From Streptomyces sp. P3 (lineage in GTDB: Bacteria; Actinomycetota; Actinomycetes; Streptomycetales; Streptomycetaceae): 64,000 nucleotides of DNA. Location of the stretch: NCBI RefSeq assembly GCF_003032475.1, contig NZ_CP028369.1, positions 4,588,001-4,652,000 on the forward strand, read 5' to 3'. Of the stretch, positions 15,062 to 23,983 are shown piece after piece; the stretch's first letter is position 1, and every line of letters starts with the position of its first letter. The notes beneath the pieces are model-generated. The model ran no database searches. It was not told the DNA's origin and worked only from the letters and a program-made list of their open reading frames with translations. The position numbers and the translations under genes are program-made.

Positions 15062-15343
15062 ATGGAACAGATAACGATGCACAGTAGGGCTAGGGTCCCC
15101 GCGATCACCTGCGGGAGCAGCGCGACCAGTTCGCGGCTCGACCGACATCTCTCGGTACTGGGGGGTCCCGCCATTCCGCAGCGCGAGACGCTCGAGGCGA
15201 CCTCGCTCATGCGGGAGCTGACGGCCCGTGAGCCCGTACGCGACGCCGGCTCGAGGACGGTGCGAGCACGGGTGAGCCGGGTCTCGCTCTTCGCTCCCCT
15301 GCGCCGCCTGCGCCGCTCGCTGTTCGGCGGGCACAAGCACTGA
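15062..15343 (+). CDS. Small basic hypothetical protein, 93 aa
   Basis: A 93-residue protein beginning MEQITMHSRARVPAITC, arginine-rich and soluble, with a C-terminal amphipathic basic stretch (VSLFAPLRRLRRSLFGGHKH). There is no known domain. It has GGGGAG about 6 nt before the ATG, so translation is plausible; in-frame upstream codons from 14996 lack a ribosome-binding site. Codon use is like its neighbours. It resembles conserved Streptomyces hypotheticals but I cannot assign a function. It is convergent with the CoA-transferase gene. Confidence 0.65.
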   Translation: MEQITMHSRARVPAITCGSSATSSRLDRHLSVLGGPAIPQRETLEATSLMRELTAREPVRDAGSRTVRARVSRVSLFAPLRRLRRSLFGGHKH

Positions 15344-15378
15344 CCGTCCCGCCCGCCCGTATGCACTGAGTCCCGCGC

Positions 15379-16653
15379 TCAGGCGGTCACACCGTCCCGG
15401 CGCAGCGCTGCGATCTCCTCGTCCGTCATCCCCACGGCACGCAGCACTGCTTCGGTGTGCTCCCCGAGCGCGGGGACGTCCCCCATCCGCGCCTCCGTCC
15501 CGCCCGGCAGTGTGATCGGGGGCAGCAGTGCCCGCAGCGGCCCGACCGGCGTCCCCACCTCCCGCCACCGCTCACGGGCCGCCAGCTGCGGATGTTCCGC
15601 GACCTCGGGCAGATCCCTCAGGCGTGCGCAGGCGATGCCCGCGCCCTCCAGACGCGCCACCGCCTCGTCGGCGCCCAGCGCGCCGAGCGCCTGCGCCACC
15701 AGTGCGTCCGTGCCCTCCCGGTTCGTGACCCGGGCGGCGTTCGTCGCATACGCCGGGTCCGTGCCCAACTCGGGCCGGCCGAGGACCTGCTCGGCCAGCC
15801 GCCGCCACTCCCGGTCGTTCTGCACCGACAGCAGCACCCGTCCGCCGTCCGCCGTCGGGTAGGCGTCGTAGGGCGCGATCACCGCGTGCGCGAGGCCGGT
15901 GCGCCGCGGAGGGACGCCCCCGTGCATCGTGTGATGGAGCGGATGGCCCATCCACTCCGCAAGCGACTCCAGCATCGACACCTCCACCGGACCGCCCCGC
16001 CCGGTGGTGCCCCGCCGCACCAGCGCGGCCAGCACCCCCGAGAAGGCGTACATGCCCGCCGCGATGTCCGCCGCCGGGATGCCCGCCTTGACCGGCTGCC
16101 CGGGCGTCCCGGTCACCGACACCAGTCCCGCCTCGCACTGCACGAGCATGTCGTACGCCCGTTTGTCCGCGTAGGGGCCGCCGGCGCCGTACCCGGAGAC
16201 GTCGACCGCCACCAGTCGCGGGTGCGCCGCGCACAGGGTGTCCGCGTCCAGGCCCAGCCGGGCCGCGGCCCCCTGCGCCAGGTTCTGCACGAACACGTCC
16301 GCGCCGGCGATCAGCCGGCGCACCACGGCCAGGCCGCGCGGGTCCTTCAGGTCCAGCGCGATCGACTCCTTGCCGCGGTTGCACCACACGAAGTGGGAGG
16401 CGAGTCCGCCGGCGGCCGTGTCGTAGCCGCGTGCGAAGTCCCCGCCGTCGATCCGCTCGACCTTGATCACCCGGGCGCCGAGATCGGCGAGCTGTCGGGT
16501 GGCGAAGGGCGCCGCGACGGCCTGTTCGACGGCGACGACGACGAGACCCTCGAGGGGCAGGGGCAGGGGCAGGGGCAGGGGCAGGGGCTCCGGCCGGAGC
16601 CGGCGCGGTGGTGGGGGCGTGGGCTGGGGCGGCTGGTCCATGGGGTGGATCAT
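15379..16653 (-). CDS. CaiB/BaiF CoA-transferase family protein
   Basis: A 424-residue class III CoA-transferase. After a proline-rich start the fold begins VVVAVEQAVAAPFATRQLADLGARVIKVERIDGGDFARGYD. Further marks are FVWCNRGKESIALDLKDPRG, the region around the catalytic Asp of the family (QCEAGLVSVTG preceded by KRAYDMLV) and GIPAADIAAGMYAFSGVLAAL. It moves CoA between acyl groups; the substrate is not predictable. Residues about 23-34 are an (LP)n run encoded by a 6-bp tandem repeat. Start uncertain between 16653 (GGAGG 2 nt upstream) and 16641. It is last in a possible run hmgA, GntR, ISP-like protein, CoA-transferase. Confidence 0.87.
   Translation of the reverse strand: MIHPMDQPPQPTPPPPRRLRPEPLPLPLPLPLPLEGLVVVAVEQAVAAPFATRQLADLGARVIKVERIDGGDFARGYDTAAGGLASHFVWCNRGKESIALDLKDPRGLAVVRRLIAGADVFVQNLAQGAAARLGLDADTLCAAHPRLVAVDVSGYGAGGPYADKRAYDMLVQCEAGLVSVTGTPGQPVKAGIPAADIAAGMYAFSGVLAALVRRGTTGRGGPVEVSMLESLAEWMGHPLHHTMHGGVPPRRTGLAHAVIAPYDAYPTADGGRVLLSVQNDREWRRLAEQVLGRPELGTDPAYATNAARVTNREGTDALVAQALGALGADEAVARLEGAGIACARLRDLPEVAEHPQLAARERWREVGTPVGPLRALLPPITLPGGTEARMGDVPALGEHTEAVLRAVGMTDEEIAALRRDGVTA
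16555..16584. repeat. Hexanucleotide repeat GGGCAG x5 inside the CoA-transferase gene
   Basis: Five perfect copies of GGGCAG, with a sixth degenerate copy (GGGCTC). On the coding strand it gives an alternating Leu-Pro stretch near the N-terminus. Because the unit is 6 bp, copy changes keep the frame. It sits before the conserved fold, so it probably tolerates length variation. Confidence 0.85.
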
Positions 16654-16733
16654 GGCCTCCGTTCGCCCCCTCTGTCATGCGGGAGCCGGACCGGGCAGGC
16701 GGGGCCGGGTGGCCGGGACTCCCGGAGCAAGCC

Positions 16734-17930
16734 CTAGACGAGGGCGAACTGGCCCTCCGGTCCCTCCTCGTGGTGGTCGAGGACCGTCGCGGGGTGACGT
16801 GCCGCGTCCGGGACCGGCAGGACGCCCGCCGCGCGCAGCTCCGCCGTGGTGACCGTGTCCGGGGGCGTGGCGTCCCACTCCGCCTGCCGCGCGCCGACTT
16901 CCGCGAGCAGCGCCAGCACCGTGATCAGTTCCAGGAGTTCGGAGGTCCACGTCTGCTGCCAGGAAGCGGGGCGGATCGCGGCCAGCGTGCCCGGCTCGGC
17001 CTCCTGGGCCGTCCGGGCCGCGAACCAGCGCTCCAGGACCCGGACTCCCGGCTCCGACTCGGCGTCCCACGCCTCGGGCGGAACGGGCGAGATCCGGCCC
17101 TCGTCCAGCCGCAGGATCTCCTCGTCGCGGTCGTACCGCAGGGTGAGCGGGCGGGCCGGGATCGGGGCGCGGACGTAGGGCCGGCGGCCGCCCGGCAGTT
17201 TGGGCCGCTCGCCGTGCCGCCTCAGCAGCCACAGCACGCGACGGCCCGACTCGACGCCGTGCGCCCACAGATCCCGGTCCCGGGTGAGCGGGACGGTGAG
17301 ATCCGGGCGGACTGCGGTGAGGGTCCACGCCAGGAAGTCCACCGGATCGGGGGAGTGGCCCAGCCGGCGCAGCAGGTCGGGCAGCCCCGGCGCCAGGTTC
17401 GGCTCCACCCCGCCCGGCCGCCGGTACAGCGGCCGGATCCGGCCCGGCCGCAGCAGGGGCAGCACGGAGGTCGCCAGCAGGGGCCGCGTCGCCGTCTGCG
17501 GCGTCTCCACCACGAACACCTGCGCGTCGTCCGCGACCCGCCACAGTTCCGGGCGGGCGGAGTCGAGCAGACGGTGGTCGGGGATGAGCCACTGCTCGTC
17601 GAAGGGCGCCGCCAGCACCCGTACCGGCTCGGGGCAGCGGCCCGAGGCGCGGGCCAGCCGTTCGGTGCCGCCGGACCGGCCGGGCAGCTGTCCGACCGCC
17701 GTGTGCAGGGTACGCGAGCGCGTCGGCTCGAACAGGGCCTCGCGGTCGGGCCCTTCGGCTTTCAGCAGGGCGTCCCAGCGGGCCTTGAGACACGCGGGGT
17801 CGGGGGCCGTCGGCCATCCCCGGCCGAGCCTCGGCGGTGCGACGGACCACGGCATGAGGTCCGCCAGCGGCGGAGCGTCGTCGGGCGTCACGCTGGGCAT
17901 GGTACGTCGGCCCGGTCGCGCCGCGGTCAC
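16734..17930 (-). CDS. Orphan type ISP restriction/modification C-terminal-domain protein
   Basis: A 398-residue protein that I recognise as the stand-alone Streptomyces protein annotated as type ISP restriction/modification enzyme (type ISP C-terminal specificity-like domain). Characteristic parts are LADLMPWSVAPPRLGRGWPTAPD, RWDALLKAEGPDREALFEPTRSRTLHTAVGQLPG, VLAAPFDEQWLIPDHRLLD and VDFLAWTLTAVRPD. No helicase or methyltransferase motifs are present (no NPPY, no DExx box), unlike complete ISP enzymes. GTG at 17930 overlaps the stop of the GntR gene by 4 nt (GTGA); an ATG at 17900 is the alternative. It may bind DNA or a repurposed ligand; enzymatic restriction by itself is unlikely. Confidence 0.7.
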   Translation of the reverse strand: MTAARPGRRTMPSVTPDDAPPLADLMPWSVAPPRLGRGWPTAPDPACLKARWDALLKAEGPDREALFEPTRSRTLHTAVGQLPGRSGGTERLARASGRCPEPVRVLAAPFDEQWLIPDHRLLDSARPELWRVADDAQVFVVETPQTATRPLLATSVLPLLRPGRIRPLYRRPGGVEPNLAPGLPDLLRRLGHSPDPVDFLAWTLTAVRPDLTVPLTRDRDLWAHGVESGRRVLWLLRRHGERPKLPGGRRPYVRAPIPARPLTLRYDRDEEILRLDEGRISPVPPEAWDAESEPGVRVLERWFAARTAQEAEPGTLAAIRPASWQQTWTSELLELITVLALLAEVGARQAEWDATPPDTVTTAELRAAGVLPVPDAARHPATVLDHHEEGPEGQFALV

Positions 17931-18676
17931 GTCGCGTCGAGGGTGACCGTGAAGGAGAAACGGTCGCCGCGGTAGTGGATGACGGCCGCGTCCAGGGCCC
18001 GGCCGTCGGTGTCGTAGGTGACGCCCGTGTAGTGCAGGATCGGGCTCAGCAGCGGGACCCTGAGCAACTGCGCCGTCTCCGGGTCCGCGAGCCGCGCCTC
18101 GACCGTGTCCGTGATGCGGCCGATGGCCACGCCGACCACGTCCCGCAGCACCTTCGTCATCGGCCAGCGGACCAGGTCGGCCGGATCGATGCGGGCGGCG
18201 AGCTCGGGACGGACGTAGTTGCGGGCGTGGTTGGTGGGCTCGCCCGTCTTCTCGTCGCTGCGCAGGCGGTGGTACGTGCCCACCTCCGCCAGATCCGGGA
18301 AGTGCTCGGCGACCTCGGCGGGGACGGCCGCCCGGCCGTGGTCCAGCAGTTCGGTCGCCATCCCGGACTGCTGGGCGACGATCGCGTCGACCGAGCCCAG
18401 CAGCCGGACCGGGGCCCCGCGCCGTGCCGTGGGCTCGATGAACGTGCCCCGGCGGCGGTGCCGGGTGATCAGCCCCTCGTCCTCGAGCTCCTTCAGGGCC
18501 TGCCGCATGGTCAGCACGCTCACCCCGTAGTGCCCGGCCAGCTGCTCCTCCGTCGGCAGCCGGAGCGGATCCCGGGGTGAGCGGCCGAGTATCGAGGCGC
18601 GCAACGACTGCGACACCTGGTACCAGAGCGGCAGCTTTCGGGTGAGGACGATCGAGTCCGGGGCGAAGGAGGTCAC
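17927..18676 (-). CDS. GntR-family regulator, HutC/UTRA type
   Basis: A 249-residue regulator. The winged-helix domain (about 12-80) contains LWYQVSQSLRASIL, LRLPTEEQLAGHYGVSVLTMRQALKELEDEGLITRHRRRGTF. The UTRA effector domain (about 95-245) contains YHRLRSDEKTGEPTNHARNYV and the ending LDAAVIHYRGDRFSFTVTLD. It starts with GTG 27 bp after the hmgA stop and overlaps the next gene by 4 nt, so it is likely co-transcribed with hmgA. HutC-type regulators bind aromatic or amino-acid catabolites; homogentisate, or another tyrosine-pathway metabolite, is a reasonable ligand guess. Confidence 0.88.
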   Translation of the reverse strand: MTSFAPDSIVLTRKLPLWYQVSQSLRASILGRSPRDPLRLPTEEQLAGHYGVSVLTMRQALKELEDEGLITRHRRRGTFIEPTARRGAPVRLLGSVDAIVAQQSGMATELLDHGRAAVPAEVAEHFPDLAEVGTYHRLRSDEKTGEPTNHARNYVRPELAARIDPADLVRWPMTKVLRDVVGVAIGRITDTVEARLADPETAQLLRVPLLSPILHYTGVTYDTDGRALDAAVIHYRGDRFSFTVTLDAT

Positions 18677-18703
18677 GGGCCTATCCGTACCGGTCGGGAA
18701 CGT

Positions 18704-20056
18704 TCAGTGCAATGTGCCGTCGGATGGTGCGGCGGACGGACGGAAGTGACGCTCGAGGCCCTGCCACACGTCGTCGTAGCGCTGCTGCAGATGATCCGCC
18801 CGCGCCGCCTGCGGGGTGAGGACGAGCGGCCAGCGCGTCTCGAACATGAACGCCAGCCCGTCGTCGACCTTGTGCGGCTTCAGGTCGGCGGCGCTCGCAC
18901 GGTCGAACGTCTCACGGTCCGGGCCGTGCGCCGACATCATGTTGTGCAGCGAGCCGCCGCCCGGCACGAAGCCGCCCTTCCCGGCCGTCTTGGCGTCGTA
19001 GGCGCCCTCGATCAGGCCCATGTACTCGCTCATCACGTTCCGGTGGAAGTAGGGCGGACGGAAGGTGTCCTCGCCGACCAGCCAGCGCGGGGCGAAGACC
19101 ACGAAGTCCACGCCGGCCAGGCCGGGGGTGTCGGACGGGGACGTCAGCACCGTGAAGATCGACGGGTCCGGGTGGTCGTAGGAGATCGTCCCGATGACGT
19201 TGAAGCGGCGCAGGTCGTACACGTACGGCACGAGGTTGCCGTGCCAGGCGACGACATCGAGCGGGGAGTGGTCGTAGGTCGCGCTCCACAGGTGGCCGCA
19301 GAACTTGTTGACCACCTCCACCGGCCCCTCGACGTCCTCGTACGCGGCGACCGGCGCCCGGAAGTCGCGCGGGTTGGCGAGGCCGTTGGCGCCGATCGGC
19401 CCGAGGTCGGGAAGCCGGAAGGGGGCGCCGTAGTTCTCGCAGACGTAACCGCGCGCGGAGTCGTCCAGCAGGTCGACGCGGAAGCGGACCCCCCGCGGGA
19501 TCAGCGCGACATGACCGGGCTCGGCGTGCAGCAGCCCGAACTCCGTGCGCAGCAGCAGCCCGCCGTGCTCGGGGACGATCAGCAGCTCACCGTCGGCGTT
19601 GCCGAAGACGCGGTCCATGCCGGCGTTCGCGTGGTAGAGGTGCACGGCCATGCCGCTGCGCTGGGCGGCGTCCCCGTTGCCGCCGACGGTCCACAGGCCG
19701 GCCAGGAAGTCGGTGCCCACGGGCGGCTCGGGCAGGGGGTCCCAGCGCAGCCGGTTCGGATCGGCGACGGTCTGGGTGAAGGGGCCGGTGCGCAGCGCCC
19801 CGTCCGAGGCCCGGGTGAAGGCCGGGTGCGCGGCCGACGGGCGGATCCGGTACAGCCAGGAGCGGCGGTTGTGGGCGCGCGGCTCGGTGAACGCCGTACC
19901 GCTGAGCTGCTCCGCGTAGAGGCCGAGGGGGGCGCGCTGGGGCGAGTTGCGGCCGTCGGGCAGGGCCCCCGGGACGGCCTGTGAGGCGTGTTCGTTGCCG
20001 AACCCCGAGAGGTGGGCCAGCCCCTCGGCCGTCTTGCGTGCGTCCCCGCTGCTCAT
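18704..20056 (-). CDS. hmgA: Homogentisate 1,2-dioxygenase
   Basis: A 450-residue enzyme that opens the ring of homogentisate to maleylacetoacetate in tyrosine/phenylalanine breakdown. The start [26 protein letters not shown] is diagnostic for the family. The iron site is present: [18 protein letters not shown] supplies a His and a Glu, and [13 protein letters not shown] the second His. The N-terminal cupin part ([25 protein letters not shown]) is intact and length is normal. Two ATGs are adjacent; the second (20056) has GGGAG at 5 nt and is preferred. Downstream on the same strand is a HutC-type regulator. Confidence 0.96.
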   Translation of the reverse strand: MSSGDARKTAEGLAHLSGFGNEHASQAVPGALPDGRNSPQRAPLGLYAEQLSGTAFTEPRAHNRRSWLYRIRPSAAHPAFTRASDGALRTGPFTQTVADPNRLRWDPLPEPPVGTDFLAGLWTVGGNGDAAQRSGMAVHLYHANAGMDRVFGNADGELLIVPEHGGLLLRTEFGLLHAEPGHVALIPRGVRFRVDLLDDSARGYVCENYGAPFRLPDLGPIGANGLANPRDFRAPVAAYEDVEGPVEVVNKFCGHLWSATYDHSPLDVVAWHGNLVPYVYDLRRFNVIGTISYDHPDPSIFTVLTSPSDTPGLAGVDFVVFAPRWLVGEDTFRPPYFHRNVMSEYMGLIEGAYDAKTAGKGGFVPGGGSLHNMMSAHGPDRETFDRASAADLKPHKVDDGLAFMFETRWPLVLTPQAARADHLQQRYDDVWQGLERHFRPSAAPSDGTLH

Positions 20057-20217
20057 CATGGCTCCCTCGCGACTGATTCCTATGCATCACCGTAGGATTG
20101 CGGTTTCCCGGACGCAAGAGGTCCGCCGGTCCTCCTCTCACAGGACGATCACGGCACGGCCGGAACCAGACTTCAGGGGGATCCGTGGGCGGGAGCCGGT
20201 GCTCTAGTGTCCGGACC

Positions 20218-20796
20218 ATGTCGTGGACGCGCCCCCTCCCCGCCGCGCTCGCGGTCTGTGTCCTGTTGCTGACCGGATCCGCGGGCTGCGCCTTGGGCGA
20301 CGGGCGCGGACAGGGGCCCGCGGCGTCGCCCTCACCTGTCGGCAAGGTCCTGGACCACACGGACGACGACGGGCGCCACTACCGCCAGGTGGCGAAGAAG
20401 GGGGCTCCCGAGGTCGGCGTGGTGGTCCAGCCGGACGGCTCCGGCGGCTGGAACGTGCGACTGGAGCTGGCCAACTTCCGGTTCTCGCCGGCGGGAGCGC
20501 CGCAGCGGGCCGTCACCGGTCGCGGCCTCGCCCGGCTGTACGTCGACGACCTGGCCGTCGCCGATCTGCGCACCCTGGCGTACCGCATCCCGGCCGGCTA
20601 CCTCCCGCACGGCACCCACCACGTCACCGCCCGTCTCTACGCGGACGACGCGACGGTCTGGGCGGTGGAGGGCAAGCCGGTGGAGGCCACGGCGGACGTC
20701 ACGGCGTCGGAGCCGTCGGCCGCGTCCGCGGTGCCGCCCGGCGGGCTCCCGGCGGAGGCGCCGAGCGGGGCGCCGACGGGGCCGCCGTCCCCCTGA
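20218..20796 (+). CDS. Secreted putative lipoprotein
   Basis: A 192-residue exported protein. The signal sequence MSWTRPLPAALAVCVLLL is followed by TGSAGC, with Cys24 as possible lipidation site; the -3 position is Ser rather than the usual Leu, so lipidation is likely but not certain. The mature domain is beta-rich (VGVVVQPDGSGGWNVRLEL, LARLYVDDLAVADLRTLAYRIPAGYLPHGTHHVTARLYADD), resembling small copper- or ligand-handling surface proteins. No ribosome-binding site is evident, so the mRNA may be leaderless. The end is Ala/Pro/Gly-rich. Function unknown. It is divergent from hmgA and upstream of a TetR gene. Confidence 0.75.
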   Translation: MSWTRPLPAALAVCVLLLTGSAGCALGDGRGQGPAASPSPVGKVLDHTDDDGRHYRQVAKKGAPEVGVVVQPDGSGGWNVRLELANFRFSPAGAPQRAVTGRGLARLYVDDLAVADLRTLAYRIPAGYLPHGTHHVTARLYADDATVWAVEGKPVEATADVTASEPSAASAVPPGGLPAEAPSGAPTGPPSP

Positions 20797-20869
20797 GCGC
20801 GTTGAGTGCATCGGGCATGTTTCTTCGTACCCAGAGGTGAGGTTCACTCGGCCGCGACGGAAAGGCATC

Positions 20870-21487
20870 ATGAAGTCCGTGCCCCATGCGACATCGCTCC
20901 GTCGTGCGCCCGTACAGCGGCGCAGCGCCGAACGGCTGACCAGGATCCTCGACGCCTGCGCCGACCTGCTGGACGAGGTCGGCTACGACGCCCTGAGCAC
21001 CCGGGCCGTCGCCGAGCGCGCAGGCGTCCCCATCGGCTCGGTCTACCGCTTCTTCGGCAACAAGCGGCAGATGGCCGACGCGCTCGCGCAGCGCAACCTC
21101 GAGCACTACTCCGAGCGCGTCACCGAGCGTCTGCGCGGAGCCCGGCCGGGCGACTGGCGGACCGCGATGGACGCCGTGCTCGACGAGTACCTCGCCATGA
21201 AGCGCACCGCGCCCGGCTTCTCCCTCGTCGACTTCGGCAACCAGATCCCGGTCGGCGCACGGCACGCCGAGCCCAACCACCGGGTCGCCGACCGCCTCAC
21301 CGAGCTGCTCGCCGGCCACCTGGACCGGGAACCCGACGACGATCTGCGCCGGGTGTTCCTGATCGCCGTGGAGGCCGCGGACACCCTCGTCCAGCTGGCC
21401 TTCCGGGTGGACCCGGAGGGGGACGCGAAAGTGATCGACGAGACCCGTGAGCTGCTGCGGGCGTACCTGGCGCGCGTCCTGGACTGA
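20870..21487 (+). CDS. TetR-family regulator
   Basis: A 205-residue repressor. The DNA-binding domain at about 20-70 reads RLTRILDACADLLDEVGYDALSTRAVAERAGVPIGSVYRFFGNKRQMADALA. The C-terminal ligand domain is helical. Start 20870 has GGAAAGG at about 5 nt. By gene order it is probably the counterpart of S. coelicolor SCO1712, which I recall as a pleiotropic regulator of antibiotic production; this is synteny-based inference. A perfect palindrome lies just after it (21550-21565) in front of the molybdopterin oxidoreductase, a likely operator for this or a related TetR. Confidence 0.9.
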   Translation: MKSVPHATSLRRAPVQRRSAERLTRILDACADLLDEVGYDALSTRAVAERAGVPIGSVYRFFGNKRQMADALAQRNLEHYSERVTERLRGARPGDWRTAMDAVLDEYLAMKRTAPGFSLVDFGNQIPVGARHAEPNHRVADRLTELLAGHLDREPDDDLRRVFLIAVEAADTLVQLAFRVDPEGDAKVIDETRELLRAYLARVLD

Positions 21488-21549
21488 CCCGGGCGCCGAC
21501 GGCGGTCCGGCGAGCGGGGACGCCGCCTCCGTGGGGTCTCCCCAGAAGT

Positions 21550-21565
21550 CATACCGGTCGGTATG
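21550..21565. promoter_or_regulatory. TetR-type palindrome CATACCG-GT-CGGTATG
   Basis: A perfect inverted repeat with 7-bp arms and a 2-bp centre, 40 bp before the GTG of the molybdopterin oxidoreductase and 62 bp after the tetR stop. Its ACCGGTCGGTATG half is identical to the operator-like site at 49447-49464. Confidence 0.65.
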
Positions 21566-21604
21566 CTCGGCCGGGACGAGGCAACGCCGCCCCCAGGAGG
21601 ACCC

Positions 21605-23842
21605 GTGTCCCGCACCGCCCTGCGAATCTGCCCCCTGTGCGAGGCCACCTGCGGGCTCACGCTCACCATCGAGGGAACGCGGGTCACCGGCGCCCGCGGC
21701 GACCGGGACGACGTGTTCAGCCGGGGCTTCGTCTGCCCCAAGGGCGCCGCCTTCCCGGCGGTGGACGGCGACCCCGACCGGCTGCGCTCGCCCCTCGTCC
21801 GCCGTGACGGGGAGCTGCGCGAGGCCACCTGGGAGGAGGCCTTCGACGCGGTGGCCGCCGGAATCCGGCCGGTCGTCGAGCGGTACGGCCCGCACGCCGT
21901 CGGCGTCGTCCTCGGCAACCCCAACGTGCACACCATGGCCGGCGGCCTCTACCCGCAGCTGCTGGTCGGCGGGCTGGGCACCCGCAGTCTGTTCACCGCC
22001 TCCACGGTCGACCAGATGCCCAAGCACGTCTCCAGCGGACTGCTCTTCGGCGACGCGAACGCGATCCCCGTCCCGGACCTCGACCGCACCGACCACCTCC
22101 TCCTCATCGGCGCCAACCCCCTGGAGTCCAACGGGAGTCTGTGCACCGCCCCGGACTTCCCCGGCAAGCTCAAGGCGCTCAAGGCCCGCGGCGGCACCCT
22201 CACCGTCATCGACCCGCGCCGCACCCGCACCGCGAAACTCGCCGACCGGCACATCGAGATCCGGCCGGGCGCCGACGCGCTGCTCCTCGCGGCCATGGCG
22301 CACGTGCTGTTCGAGGAAGACCTGGTGCGGCTGGGAGCGTTGACCCCGCACGTCGAAGGGGTCGACGAACTCCGGTCCGCCGTAAGGGACTTCACTCCCG
22401 AGGCGGTGGCCCCGGCGTGCGACGTCGAGGCCGGCGTCGTGCGCGCCCTCACACGGGAGCTCGCCGCCGCCCCGACCGCCGCCGTCTACGGCCGCATCGG
22501 CAGCTGCACGGTCCCGTTCGGCACCCTCGGCAGCTGGCTCGTCGACGTCCTCAACATCCTCACCGGCAACCTCGACCGGCCCGGCGGCGCTCTCTTCCCG
22601 CAGGCCGCCACCGACCGCACGCCCCGCCCTGCCGGCCCCGGACACGGCTTCCGGCTCGGCCGGTGGCACTCCCGGGTCGGCGGGCACCCGGAGGCCAAGG
22701 GCGAACTGCCGCTCTCGGCGCTGGCCGAGGAGATCGACACCACCACCGAGGAGGGCGAGCCGATCCGGGCGCTGGTGGTGGTGGCCGCCAATCCCGTGCT
22801 GTCCGCGCCCGACGGCGACCGGCTCGACAAGGCGCTGGAGTCGCTCGAGTTCATGGTCGGCGTCGACCCCTACCTGAACGAGACCTCGCGCCACGCCGAC
22901 GTCGTCCTGCCGCCGCCCCCGCCCTCCCAGAGCCCGCACCACGACTTCGCCTTCAACACCCTGGCCGTACGCAACCAGGTCCGCTACTCCCGCCCCGCCG
23001 TCCCGCTGGAACCCGGCCGGATGGCCGAGACGGAGATCCTCGCCCGGCTGACGCTGGCGGTGACCGGCATGCACGGCGCCGACCCGTCGGCCGTGGACGA
23101 ACTGGCCGTCGGCCGGACCCTCGGCAAGGCCGTCCAGGAGCCGCACTCGCCCGTGCACGGCCGCGCCCCGCAGGAGCTCGCCGCGCAGCTCACCGGCGAG
23201 AGCGGTCCCGAACGCCGGCTCGACATGATGCTGCGCCTCGGCCCCTACGGCGACGGCTTCGGCGCCCGCCCGGACGGGTTGAGTCTCGCCCGGCTGCTCG
23301 AGCGTCCGCACGGCATCGACCTCGGGCCGCTCGGCCCCCGCCTGCCGCAGCCGCTGAAGACGGTCTCCGGCCGGATCGAACTACTGCCGCGGCCGATCGC
23401 CGACGATCTCCCGCGGCTGCGCGAGTCCCTGGAGCGGCGGCCGGACGGGCTCGTCCTGGTCGGCCGGCGCCATCTGCGGTCCAACAACAGCTGGATGCAC
23501 AACGTCCCCGTCCTCACCGGCGGCACCAACCGCTGCACGCTGCAGATCCACCCCGAGGACGCCGAACGGCTGGGCGTGCGCGACGGCGCGCCGGTGCGGG
23601 TGACGGGCGCCGGGGGCGAGGTGACCGCGCCGGCCGAGGTCACCGACGGCGTGCGGCGGGGCGTCGTCAGCCTGCCGCACGGCTGGGGCCACGACCGCCC
23701 CGGCACGCGCCTGAGCCATGCCGCCGCCGACCCCGGAGTCAACGTCAACCAGCTCCTCGACGGCAGCCAGCTCGACCCCCTGTCGGGCAACGCGGTCCTC
23801 AACGGGGTGCCGGTCGAACTGGCCGCGATCCCGGCGCTGTGA
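21605..23842 (+). CDS. Molybdopterin (bis-MGD) oxidoreductase
   Basis: A 745-residue enzyme of the formate dehydrogenase/nitrate reductase superfamily. The N-terminal [4Fe-4S] motif is CPLCEATCGLTL with a fourth Cys in GFVCPKG. Cofactor-binding marks include VLGNPNVHTMAGG, LLLIGANPLESNG, VIDPRRTRTAKLADRHIEIRPGAD and VLNILTGNLDRPGG. The C-terminal molydopterin-dinucleotide-binding domain has VGRRHLRSNNSWMHNV and LPHGWGH. No partner subunits are adjacent, so electron acceptor and substrate are open; acceptors such as ferredoxin are possible. GTG at 21605 has CAGGAGG 5 nt upstream. Confidence 0.9.
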   Translation: MSRTALRICPLCEATCGLTLTIEGTRVTGARGDRDDVFSRGFVCPKGAAFPAVDGDPDRLRSPLVRRDGELREATWEEAFDAVAAGIRPVVERYGPHAVGVVLGNPNVHTMAGGLYPQLLVGGLGTRSLFTASTVDQMPKHVSSGLLFGDANAIPVPDLDRTDHLLLIGANPLESNGSLCTAPDFPGKLKALKARGGTLTVIDPRRTRTAKLADRHIEIRPGADALLLAAMAHVLFEEDLVRLGALTPHVEGVDELRSAVRDFTPEAVAPACDVEAGVVRALTRELAAAPTAAVYGRIGSCTVPFGTLGSWLVDVLNILTGNLDRPGGALFPQAATDRTPRPAGPGHGFRLGRWHSRVGGHPEAKGELPLSALAEEIDTTTEEGEPIRALVVVAANPVLSAPDGDRLDKALESLEFMVGVDPYLNETSRHADVVLPPPPPSQSPHHDFAFNTLAVRNQVRYSRPAVPLEPGRMAETEILARLTLAVTGMHGADPSAVDELAVGRTLGKAVQEPHSPVHGRAPQELAAQLTGESGPERRLDMMLRLGPYGDGFGARPDGLSLARLLERPHGIDLGPLGPRLPQPLKTVSGRIELLPRPIADDLPRLRESLERRPDGLVLVGRRHLRSNNSWMHNVPVLTGGTNRCTLQIHPEDAERLGVRDGAPVRVTGAGGEVTAPAEVTDGVRRGVVSLPHGWGHDRPGTRLSHAAADPGVNVNQLLDGSQLDPLSGNAVLNGVPVELAAIPAL

Positions 23843-23885
23843 CCTGAGCAAAGCTGTGACCTGGAGTTTTGCGCTTATTGCTCGC

Positions 23886-23931
23886 ACGTCAACGGGTTGT
23901 TAACCCTGTTTGAACGGACCTAACGTCAACG
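23886..23931. promoter_or_regulatory. Direct repeat and palindrome before the CitMHS gene
   Basis: ACGTCAACG occurs at 23886-23894 and again at 23923-23931, and between them lies GGGTT-GTT-AACCC (23894-23906). The region is noticeably richer in A+T than its surroundings. It is a plausible regulator site for the transporter about 50 bp downstream. Confidence 0.4.
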
Positions 23932-23983
23932 CACCGCCGACCCCCAGGTGGGATGTTCAAGGGCGAACGATAGGTATCCATTC

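Noticed and set aside
20699..23311. An 870-residue minus-strand frame opposite tetR and the molybdopterin oxidoreductase
   Set aside because: The opposite strand encodes clear TetR and 4Fe-4S/Mo-bis-MGD motifs; the antisense product has none.
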